Part shown: piece after piece, positions 7,959 through 14,205 of the stretch | How positions within the stretch are numbered: position 1 is the first letter of the stretch | How the letters are laid out: the number at the start of each line of letters is the position of its first letter | DNA from: an uncultured Bacilli bacterium | Lineage (GTDB): Bacteria > Bacillota_I > Bacilli_A > RFN20 > CAG-826 | Length of the DNA stretch: 21,910 bases | NCBI GenBank assembly: GCA_944342125.1 | Contig: CALVMF010000012.1 | Span: forward strand, 1 to 21,910 | Direction of reading: 5' to 3' | The notes under the pieces: generated by a model | Told to the model about the DNA's origin: nothing | Seen by the model: only the letters and a program-made list of their open reading frames with translations | Databases searched by the model: none | Made by a program: the position numbers and the translations under genes

Positions 7959-8672
7959 CTACTCCCCTTGTTCAGTGCATTCTAAATAAAATCGCAATTC
8001 ATCGTCTTTATATCCATAAAGATATTTCTTATCTTCATTTTCATATTCAAAAAGTTTGAGTTTATCACCTAAAAAACTTTGTTTCGTGTACTCTATTTGA
8101 AGAATTTTAGGATTATTTTCAGGTTTAAAGACATCAAGATAGAAATCAAGATAACGGGTGTTATTAAGATGACCATTATGGTCAAGCATTGAGAACAAAA
8201 CCTCTTGATCTCTTGCTTCTTTTAATAAACTTTTGTCAATTAAAAGCAACTTCTTGATCCTTCTTTTGAAGAAACCATCCCCGTCTGTTAAATCTTTAAA
8301 GAAATCTGGAGCTTCAACCTTATAATCTTTTATATTAATGACCATCCAAGTCGAACGGCAAGCCGCAAATAGTTCGCCGTCATGATAAAACTCGGTATCT
8401 CTATTAAATTCAACAAAACGTGGTTTTAAAGGATAAGTAACTACATCGATATCAAAAAAATTTTTTGGCGTTTTATATATCTCAATGTAATTTCTAACAA
8501 TTACCCGAATTAAATTCTTTTCAATCATCGCTTTAAATCCACAGCCAAGTATTTCAGCATGTTGTCCAGCGATTTCTTGAGCAATATCAAGAAGAGTTGA
8601 AACTTTAATTATGTCGTTTTTATCAAACATGTTTGTTGTAATTTGATAACTTTTCTTAAATCTTGTTTCCAT
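7959..8672 (-). CDS. Acyl-ACP thioesterase (FatA/FatB family)
   Basis: 237 aa, two hot-dog folds. The N-terminal half contains the family-typical TYPLKPRFVEFNRDTEFY and the second half holds the catalytic segment DHNGHLNNTRYLDF, with the Asn-His active-site arrangement of bacterial acyl-ACP thioesterases. It releases fatty acids from acyl carrier protein and so sets chain length or overflow of fatty acid synthesis. It is the first gene of the minus-strand group thioesterase-psuG-psuK(-guaA); the link to pseudouridine salvage is probably only shared transcription. No Shine-Dalgarno: TATAAT (8682-8687) stands only 9 nt before the ATG, so the mRNA may be nearly leaderless. Confidence 0.88.
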   Translation of the reverse strand: METRFKKSYQITTNMFDKNDIIKVSTLLDIAQEIAGQHAEILGCGFKAMIEKNLIRVIVRNYIEIYKTPKNFFDIDVVTYPLKPRFVEFNRDTEFYHDGELFAACRSTWMVINIKDYKVEAPDFFKDLTDGDGFFKRRIKKLLLIDKSLLKEARDQEVLFSMLDHNGHLNNTRYLDFYLDVFKPENNPKILQIEYTKQSFLGDKLKLFEYENEDKKYLYGYKDDELRFYLECTEQGE

Positions 8673-8681
8673 ACGTTAAAT

Positions 8682-8687
8682 ATTATA
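8682..8687 (-). promoter_or_regulatory. -10 box of the thioesterase-psuG-psuK genes
   Basis: Minus-strand TATAAT 9 nt before the ATG at 8672. The expected start of transcription is about 8675, leaving a 0-4 nt leader. No good -35 is visible at 16-18 nt, so this is a moderate call. Confidence 0.4.
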
Positions 8688-8845
8688 ATGAATTTAGACC
8701 TCTTCTTGTATTAAAAAAGTACTAATTTTTAAGTCAAAATCATATGTTTTAACTATGCGTTTTTATAGTTTTTAGCTCATTAAGATTTTTATTTTATCAG
8801 AATTTTTCGCTTAAACTCGTAAAACTAATTTTCCTAAATAAAGGC

Positions 8846-8876
8846 GCAAAAATTTTATAAAACATAAAATTTTTGC
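8846..8876. repeat. 13-bp perfect inverted repeat in the divergent intergenic region
   Basis: GCAAAAATTTTAT (8846-8858) and ATAAAATTTTTGC (8864-8876) around AAAAC. It lies between divergent genes, so it does not end either one. It could be a regulator site or a cruciform-prone AT element. The rest of the 342-bp gap (8673-9014) carries the two promoters and otherwise AT-rich filler. Confidence 0.5.
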
Positions 8877-8946
8877 AAAAATAACTGACTTTTGCGGTGA
8901 TTTTTAAAAATAATTGTAAAGATAATGTAAAAATTTAAAGGTCAAG

Positions 8947-8985
8947 ATGTTCAATATTGAACATAAAACAAATTCCCACTAAAAT
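8947..8985 (+). promoter_or_regulatory. MFS transporter promoter with operator-like palindrome over the -35
   Basis: TTGAAC (8957-8962), a 17-nt spacer and TAAAAT (8980-8985) form a good promoter about 30 nt before the ribosome-site region of the transporter. The -35 is the right half of a perfect 18-bp palindrome, ATGTTCAATATTGAACAT (8947-8964). A repressor bound there would block RNA polymerase directly. Confidence 0.6.
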
Positions 8986-9014
8986 TTTACTAGTTGTTGT
9001 AAAGGAAAAAGGTT

Positions 9015-10412
9015 ATGGAAAAAAAGAAATTAACCAAGAAAGAACTTTGCTGGATTCTTTATGACGTAGGAAATAGTGCCTTCACAATGGTATCAGTGTC
9101 TTTATTTGCCCTCTTTTTTGGCAATCTCACTGATCAAGCGATGATAAGTGCAACTGATTCAAACGCTTTTTGGTCCTATGCAGCTAGCATTGTTACTTTA
9201 ATAGCGGTTTTAATTGGTCCTCTCGTTGGTACATTAAGTGATTACAAAGGATTTAAAAAACCAATGTTTTTAATTATGACGCTACTTGGCGTAATAGGAT
9301 GTATTTTATTAGGTGTTCCTATGAATTTTGTTGGTTGGCTTATCTTATTTGTCATATGTAAAGTCTGTTATAACGGGGCTTTAATGATATATGATTCAAT
9401 GCTTATCGACACCACTTCAATGGATAGAACCGATAAAATTTCGTCTTATGGCTATGCATTCGGCTATATTGGCAGCCTAGTTCCGTTTTTAATTGGTATT
9501 GCAATTTGTGCGTTTGGATTTACAAGTTATGAAGTATTTGACCCTCTAACAGGTGAAGCTTTAACTGGAATGGATGCTTCTTTGGCTTGTCCATGGGGAT
9601 ATCTAATTTGTTTTATAATTAATGCATTATGGTGGCTTGCTTTTACAATTCCACTATTTAAAACATATAAACAAACCTACTTTATTGAAAGAGATAATAA
9701 TGGTCAAGGCAAAGTAAAATCAACCTTTAAAGCTATCGGTGATTCCTATAAAAGAATATGGGATGTCTTTAAATTTGCAAGAAAACATGCTGGAATTATC
9801 CTTTTCCTTATCGCATTTTTCTTATATATAGATGGCGTTTATTCAATTATTGAACTTGCAATTAAAGTTGCTGAAAGTTTTGGTGTTGGTCAAATCGACT
9901 CTTTAATCGCTCTAGTAGCTGTTCAAGTAATAGCTTGCCCTTGTGCAATTGGAATATCTTATCTTTCTAAGAAATTTGGAAATGTAAAAATGATATTTGT
10001 CTGTATTTTAGGCTATTTATTCATCACAACTTTTGCTATTTTCATTAACAACAATTGGATGTTCTGGATTTTAGCTGTTGCAGTTGGAATGTTCCAAGGT
10101 GGCATTCAATCGTTATCAAGATCTTATTTTGCTCAGATCATTCCAAAGAACAAATCGGGTGAGCTTTTCTCACTATTTGATGCTTTTGGAAAAGGCGCAA
10201 GTTTTATAGGTACACTCTTATTTGGTATCATTTCACAAGCAACAGGTTCTTCTAATTTAGGTATCATTCCACTTGCTTGCTTGGTTTTAGTGGGCGGAGT
10301 TGTTTTCATCTTTTCAGTCATCGCTAACAAAAAGAGCCAACATTTTATCGATGAAGAAAATAATAAAATCGATAAAGAATTAAATATCAACGAAAAAAGT
10401 TTTAGCGAATAA
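9015..10412 (+). CDS. MFS transporter, UMF1 (Atg22-like) family
   Basis: 465 aa integral membrane protein with about 12 hydrophobic segments. The opening KKELCWILYDVGNSAFTMV matches the UMF1 N-terminal signature ('WxLYDxxNSAF'), and the late motif GMFQGGIQSLSRSYFAQIIP matches the family's conserved 'GxxQGGxQAxSRS' loop. The 30-residue tail is charged and cytoplasmic. UMF1 members are related to fungal vacuolar effluxer Atg22 (amino acid export); substrates in bacteria are mostly unknown. The ribosome site AAAGGAAAAAGG precedes the ATG. It is a single gene with its own promoter (8957-8985) and terminator (10435-10464), divergent from the thioesterase group. Confidence 0.88.
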   Translation: MEKKKLTKKELCWILYDVGNSAFTMVSVSLFALFFGNLTDQAMISATDSNAFWSYAASIVTLIAVLIGPLVGTLSDYKGFKKPMFLIMTLLGVIGCILLGVPMNFVGWLILFVICKVCYNGALMIYDSMLIDTTSMDRTDKISSYGYAFGYIGSLVPFLIGIAICAFGFTSYEVFDPLTGEALTGMDASLACPWGYLICFIINALWWLAFTIPLFKTYKQTYFIERDNNGQGKVKSTFKAIGDSYKRIWDVFKFARKHAGIILFLIAFFLYIDGVYSIIELAIKVAESFGVGQIDSLIALVAVQVIACPCAIGISYLSKKFGNVKMIFVCILGYLFITTFAIFINNNWMFWILAVAVGMFQGGIQSLSRSYFAQIIPKNKSGELFSLFDAFGKGASFIGTLLFGIISQATGSSNLGIIPLACLVLVGGVVFIFSVIANKKSQHFIDEENNKIDKELNINEKSFSE

Positions 10413-10434
10413 TATATTCTTAAAACTTCTTAAT

Positions 10435-10464
10435 AAACCTCCGTTAATTTCATCGGAGGTTTTT
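10435..10464 (+). terminator. Rho-independent terminator of the MFS gene
   Basis: 9-bp perfect stem AAACCTCCG / CGGAGGTTT (10435-10443, 10454-10462), a 10-nt loop, then a T-run. Confidence 0.88.
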
Positions 10465-10480
10465 CTTTGCTCTCCAATTT

Positions 10481-10521
10481 AAAAAGGATTGACCTTTTCT
10501 AGTTGATACAAGTCAATCCTT
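10481..10521 (-). terminator. Rho-independent terminator of the phospholipase-like gene
   Basis: Read on the minus strand: AAGGATTGAC, an 18-nt loop, GTCAATCCTT (10512-10521 and 10484-10493), then TTT. It lies about 40 nt past the stop codon at 10561, facing the MFS terminator, so the two convergent genes are separately terminated. Confidence 0.75.
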
Positions 10522-10560
10522 AAAAATATTGGCGTTTTGCGTGTTTTTTTCTTATTTTAG

Positions 10561-11505
10561 CTAATAAATCTCATCATTATTTGTAAAAACAAGATCAAAA
10601 TATTTCATATTTTCACCAATTTTTACCCCATTATGATCAATTTTAGCAATGAACTCATTTAATGGTTCTTTATCTAAATCGTTATAATAGATATCATCAA
10701 TAAGGTCTAAACAATGAGCTAAATCTACTTTAGCTTTATCCATTAATTCAATAAAAGAATAATCACCAACAATCTCGTTTGTTACAAAATTGTGCCATTC
10801 TTTTCCCTTAGTATTTAAAACATCTAAACTAGTCGAAATATGTTTTAATTTTGGATGAGACATTGCATTTATTACACTTTTCTTCATAAGATGTGTAAAT
10901 ACCCATTTTCTAAATCCAAATAGTTTAGAATTAATCACTCGATTAACAGTAAGCATTGTTTTAACACTCTTATAATAAGAATCTTCTTTTACTCCAGGAT
11001 AGTTTAAGTGTTTAGCTAACTCATACATCATCTCAGAAATTAATCTAAGATTTTTATTTTTAATTTTTAGTATTTTCTTGTAAGAAGGATGGTCACTAAA
11101 ATAATCTTCAATCAATACATCAATATAAGTTTCAAACAAAGAGTGATAGAAAGTATAAATTGTTCCACCAAGCGGAAAACCAGTTTTATAGTAAATATAA
11201 GGATGACATGTTCTATCTAAAATGTAATGAGACATTAACCCTTTTACAAAAGCCAAAAGTATTTCTTCTTCCTCTTTATCTTCTATTTTTTTGACATAAT
11301 CTAAAAGAAAACTAAATACTTCATATGAATCTATTGAGTGTAAATAACTTCCATAGTTTCTAATTTCTTTAATATTCTTCTTCCATGGCGTTGTATAACC
11401 ATAATAAAAGAATGGATCTGGTCCTTGTGAACCTAAATAAAATGTTTTTCTATTTTTTGGAAAATTCTGCTTAGAGAATTCATAATGTGTAATCAAACTC
11501 GGCAT
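10561..11505 (-). CDS. Zinc-dependent phospholipase C-like protein
   Basis: 314 aa. Histidine- and aspartate-rich segments typical of the Zn-dependent PLC/S1-P1 fold appear in order: THYEFSK at the N-terminus, LGSQGPDPFFYYG near residue 25, LMSHYILDRTCHPYIYY near residue 90, and HSLFETYIDVLI near residue 125. These supply the His/Asp metal ligands. There is no signal peptide: the protein begins MPSLITHYEF, so a cytoplasmic role is likely, unlike secreted clostridial PLC. Homologues in Firmicutes are usually annotated only as 'zinc dependent phospholipase C family' with no proven substrate. No Shine-Dalgarno: TATAAT (11514-11519) stands 8 nt before the ATG. Terminator at 10481-10521. Confidence 0.82.
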   Translation of the reverse strand: MPSLITHYEFSKQNFPKNRKTFYLGSQGPDPFFYYGYTTPWKKNIKEIRNYGSYLHSIDSYEVFSFLLDYVKKIEDKEEEEILLAFVKGLMSHYILDRTCHPYIYYKTGFPLGGTIYTFYHSLFETYIDVLIEDYFSDHPSYKKILKIKNKNLRLISEMMYELAKHLNYPGVKEDSYYKSVKTMLTVNRVINSKLFGFRKWVFTHLMKKSVINAMSHPKLKHISTSLDVLNTKGKEWHNFVTNEIVGDYSFIELMDKAKVDLAHCLDLIDDIYYNDLDKEPLNEFIAKIDHNGVKIGENMKYFDLVFTNNDEIY

Positions 11506-11513
11506 ACAAAAAT

Positions 11514-11519
11514 ATTATA
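11514..11519 (-). promoter_or_regulatory. -10 box of the phospholipase-like gene
   Basis: TATAAT on the minus strand, 8 nt before ATG, giving a predicted leader of about 0-3 nt. TGTTCA (11536-11541) is a poor -35 at 16 nt. Confidence 0.4.
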
Positions 11520-11588
11520 TACGTTTTAAAGAAAGTGAACACTGCTATTTTATATATCCAAAAATCACATCAAAATAGGCTAAACCAC

Positions 11589-11633
11589 GTATCAAAATAT
11601 GATATTGTCAAAAATTGCATTTTTTGATACTAT
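11589..11633 (+). promoter_or_regulatory. Promoter of the tRNA-Ser gene
   Basis: TTGTCA (11605-11610), a 17-nt spacer and TACTAT (11628-11633), 12 nt before the tRNA 5' end. The promoter is flanked by a 9-bp inverted repeat, GTATCAAAA (11589-11597) and TTTTGATAC (11622-11630), whose meaning is unclear. Confidence 0.65.
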
Positions 11634-11645
11634 ACTTAAGCACAC

Positions 11646-11736
11646 GGAGAAGTACCCAAGTGGCTGAAGGGGACGGTTTGCTAAACCGTTAGTAGGAGTA
11701 ATCCTAGCGTGAGTTCAAATCTCATCTTCTCCGCCA
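11646..11736 (+). tRNA. tRNA-Ser (anticodon GCU, reads AGC/AGU)
   Basis: 91 nt including encoded CCA. Acceptor GGAGAAG pairs with CTTCTCC and the discriminator base is G. The anticodon loop TTGCTAA sits between CGGT and ACCG. The long variable arm (AGTAGGAGTAATCCTAGC) is typical of class II serine tRNAs. T-arm GTGAG-TTCAAAT-CTCAT. It is a single gene with its own promoter and terminator. Confidence 0.96.
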
Positions 11737-11748
11737 AACAAACAAACC

Positions 11749-11777
11749 AATAGCGACTTAAAAGTCGCTATTTTTTT
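11749..11777 (+). terminator. Rho-independent terminator of the tRNA-Ser gene
   Basis: Perfect 11-bp stem AATAGCGACTT / AAGTCGCTATT (11749-11759, 11762-11772) followed by a T-run to 11777, starting 12 nt after the CCA end. Confidence 0.88.
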
Positions 11778-11815
11778 ATTTGTTTGCCGTGAAAAGTTTT
11801 GCACTTTTTTCAACA

Positions 11816-11833
11816 ATGAGATTTGGACTCACG
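11816..11833 (-). repeat. Inverted copy of the tRNA-Ser T-arm
   Basis: Minus strand CGTGAGTCCAAATCTCAT matches 11708-11725 of the tRNA at 17 of 18 positions (TTC changed to TCC). Flanking acceptor-stem and anticodon sequences are not present, so this is not a second tRNA. Confidence 0.6.
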
Positions 11834-11907
11834 TATTATTAAAACTATATTGCTAAATGTACGATTACTGTCGCATTTTTTTAGCGTGGAAATAGTTAAT
11901 CTTTTCA

Positions 11908-11994
11908 CACATAAAAGAATTCATAACAAAACTTGGTTTGAACAGGCGGCATAGACCTTTGCTTTACATTTCTGTTATTGATAAAGTAAACAAA
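11908..11994 (-). pseudogene. Possible IS3-family transposase C-terminal scrap
   Basis: A 29-codon stretch bounded by stops reads FVYFINNRNVKQRSMPPVQ near its start. IS3-family OrfB proteins end with a similar pattern (YIxxYNxxRIKxKLKGMSPVQYR). The preceding codons (IRWIKRA, two in-frame stops) are also compatible. It is too short and degraded for certainty. Confidence 0.35.
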
Positions 11995-12186
11995 CTAGTA
12001 AAACTATGCTCTTTTAATCCATCTAATAGCCTAACTGCAAATCAACATCCATATTAATATATTTATATATCTAATCTATATAAAATCTTTATATATGGCA
12101 AAACGCCATTCTTGATATCTTCATAAGCATTAAGTTTGGACTAAGATTTCGTTCAAACAAAACAAAAAAGTAAAAATAGCTGACAC

Positions 12187-12244
12187 TTTTTAAAATTTTT
12201 AACTTTTTTTAAAATTTTTTTCAATTTTTTTAAAATTTTTAAAA
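12187..12244. repeat. Three phased AAAATTTTT tracts (predicted bent DNA)
   Basis: Three copies of T(5-7)AAAATTTTT have their AAAA blocks at 12192-12195, 12211-12214 and 12232-12235, i.e. 19 and 21 bp apart, near two helical turns. AnTn tracts in phase are known to bend DNA, and A-tracts upstream of promoters can act as UP elements. Confidence 0.6.
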
Positions 12245-12266
12245 GTAATCACCTTCTAGTATAGTG

Positions 12267-12366
12267 AAAGGAGGTAAAAATGAAGGCGGCGAGTCCCTAT
12301 TACAAGTATCAAAAAGCTCATTTCCTCCAATATAATTTAAAAAAACGCCGCCTTCATCACTTTTAA
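12267..12366 (+). CDS. Possible 28-codon ORF with strong ribosome site, inside an inverted repeat
   Basis: ATG at 12280 follows AAAGGAGG (12267-12274) at ideal spacing, one of the best ribosome sites in the window; stop TAA at 12364-12366. The predicted peptide starts MKAASPYYKY and ends KKRRLHHF: basic and aromatic, not membrane-like, with no family I recognise. The first four and several of the last codons are produced by the 12-bp inverted repeat ATGAAGGCGGCG / CGCCGCCTTCAT (12280-12291, 12346-12357), so the coding look may be secondary to an RNA structure. The promoter is unclear: TATAGT (12260-12265) would start transcription inside the ribosome site. The true object could be a small protein, a structured RNA or the hydA 3' end. 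Coordinates include the ribosome site. Confidence 0.35.
12280..12357. repeat. 12-bp GC-rich inverted repeat enclosing 54 bp
   Basis: ATGAAGGCGGCG (12280-12291) and CGCCGCCTTCAT (12346-12357) are perfectly complementary and unusually GC-rich for this region. On the minus strand the second arm is followed by TTTTT, so it might also end hydA transcription, though the loop is much longer than in normal terminators. Confidence 0.6.
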
Positions 12367-12407
12367 GGGGTTAATGAGCAATGATTGGCGACGAATTTTA
12401 AATTAAA

Positions 12408-14192
12408 TTAGCGATCTTCTTCTAAGTCAGGATATTTCTCTCTATTTGGATTATAGTGAGTATGCAATAACTTATGTGCCTTTGGCGATCCATATTCACC
12501 TAAATAATCTTTATATAAAGTAATAATATCTGGATTTAGATGGCTACGACGTACTTTCTTTGATTTATCGATGTCATAAAGTACCTTAGCTCTTTTAGCA
12601 ATATATGTGTCTTGGATGTTATCTTCTTCATTTGGTAAGAATAATGGGAAGACATATGGTTGGCCACCACCGTTTATACAACCGCCTGGACAACCCATAA
12701 CTTCTAAAAAGTCATATTTACATTCATTATTCTTAATTTGTTCAAGTAAAACTTTAGCGTTTTTCATGCCACTACACATTGCAAAGTTATATTCTTGTCC
12801 GTTAATCTTTAAGGTAGCTTCTTTAATACCTTCAAGTCCTCTACAAGGTGAGAATTCAATTGGTTCTAACTCTTGATTGGTAAGAATATGATATGCAGTT
12901 CTAATAGCGGCCTCCATAACGCCACCAGTGACACCAAAGATTGCACCAGCACCGCTATATTCACCGATTAAATCGTCATCAAACTCTTCATCAGGAAGTT
13001 TTTTCCACATGATGCCAGCTCTCTTAATAAGTTCAGCTAGTTCACGTGTTGTTAAAACTACATCAACATCCTTGATTCCATCAACTCTATTTGCTTTTCT
13101 TTCTTTCTCATATTTTTTAGCTGTACATGGCATGATAGAAACTACACAAATTTGGCTTCTATCAATATTATGTTTCTCAGCATAATAAGATTTAATAATT
13201 GCGCCCATCATCTCATGTGGTGATTTGCAACTAGAAAGATGCTCTAAAAGTTCTGGATAATAGTATTCAATATAATTAATCCAACCTGGGGAACATGATG
13301 TAATCATTGGACCAGGTCTGTGGGAAATAATTCTTTGTACGAATTCGTTAGCTTCTTCAGTAATAGTTAAATCAGCTGCAAAATTAGTATCAAAAACTCT
13401 ATAGAAGCCTAATCTATGAAGTGCAGCAACCATTTTGCCAGTACAATTTGTACCAATTGGCTCACCAAATTCTTCTCCAATAGCCGCTCTAACCGCTGGA
13501 GCTGTTTGAACAATAACATATTTTCCATCATGGAAGGCTTTATCTAACTTATCGATTTCGCTATGTTCCATTAAAGCGCCAGTTGGACAAACGAGTGTAC
13601 ATTGTCCGCATTGAATACAAGGAACGTTATTAAAACTACGATTTTCACTAGGGCCAACGATTGTATTAAAACCACGGTTTTCAAATCCCAAAATGCCAAT
13701 TCCTTGAGCATTCTTACAAGCTTCAACACATCTTCCACATAAGATACATTTAGATGTGTCTCTAATAAGAGATGGGGATAATTCATCATAAGTTGATTTA
13801 GTTTTTTGTCCAACATACATTTCTGGACGTGCACCAACACGTTTTGCAACTTCTAAGAGTTCACATTGACCATTTTTTCTACATGCTTGGCAGTTATAAT
13901 AATGGTTAGACAATAATAATTCGACACTAGTTCTCCTAGCAACTACCGCTTTTGGATCAACGATCGAGATCTTAATGCCTTCTCTGATAGGATAGGCACA
14001 ACTTGGAACTAGTCGTCTTTCTCCTTCAACTTTAACTAGACAAACTCGACAACTTGCTACCGAGCACTCGCCTTTTTTCCGAGTGCATAAATTAGGAATG
14101 TTATAACCACAAATTTTAGCTGCCTCAAGTATTGTCAAACCTTCTTCAACAACATAAGGCTTACCATCTATAAAAATTTGAATCTTTGCCAT
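12408..14192 (-). CDS. hydA: [FeFe] hydrogenase catalytic subunit (trimeric NADH/ferredoxin type)
   Basis: 594 aa. Domains in order: N-terminal [2Fe-2S] (Cys36, 48, 51, 65); His-ligated [4Fe-4S] (His97, Cys101, 104, 110); two ferredoxin-like [4Fe-4S] clusters (Cys149/152/155/159 and 192/195/198/202); then the H-cluster domain with L1 TSCSPGW (298-304), L2 MPCTAKKYE (Cys355) and L3 EVMGCPGGCINGG (Cys501, Cys505), and a small-subunit-like C-terminus. This is the group A3 layout of soluble HydA/HndD that works with HydB and HydC, interconverting H2 with NADH and ferredoxin, often by electron bifurcation. Third gene of hydC-hydB-hydA, 13 nt after hydB. L1 has Ser where the classical clostridial motif has a second Cys. 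The maturases HydE, HydF and HydG are not in the window. Confidence 0.95.
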   Translation of the reverse strand: MAKIQIFIDGKPYVVEEGLTILEAAKICGYNIPNLCTRKKGECSVASCRVCLVKVEGERRLVPSCAYPIREGIKISIVDPKAVVARRTSVELLLSNHYYNCQACRKNGQCELLEVAKRVGARPEMYVGQKTKSTYDELSPSLIRDTSKCILCGRCVEACKNAQGIGILGFENRGFNTIVGPSENRSFNNVPCIQCGQCTLVCPTGALMEHSEIDKLDKAFHDGKYVIVQTAPAVRAAIGEEFGEPIGTNCTGKMVAALHRLGFYRVFDTNFAADLTITEEANEFVQRIISHRPGPMITSCSPGWINYIEYYYPELLEHLSSCKSPHEMMGAIIKSYYAEKHNIDRSQICVVSIMPCTAKKYEKERKANRVDGIKDVDVVLTTRELAELIKRAGIMWKKLPDEEFDDDLIGEYSGAGAIFGVTGGVMEAAIRTAYHILTNQELEPIEFSPCRGLEGIKEATLKINGQEYNFAMCSGMKNAKVLLEQIKNNECKYDFLEVMGCPGGCINGGGQPYVFPLFLPNEEDNIQDTYIAKRAKVLYDIDKSKKVRRSHLNPDIITLYKDYLGEYGSPKAHKLLHTHYNPNREKYPDLEEDR

Positions 14193-14205
14193 AATTTATT
14201 ACCGC

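Larger units (their letters stand above)
11778..12186. other. Gene-poor stretch between tRNA-Ser and the hyd operon (left part)
   Basis: No intact gene on either strand. It contains the inverted T-arm copy (11816-11833), a likely transposase scrap (11908-11994) and a strongly AT-rich stretch of TATATA-type repeats (about 12045-12100). It looks like decayed mobile-element sequence next to a tRNA. Confidence 0.5.

Noticed and set aside
11816..11833. Second tRNA gene on the minus strand
   Set aside because: Only the T-arm matches; no acceptor stem, D-arm or anticodon arm can be built around it.
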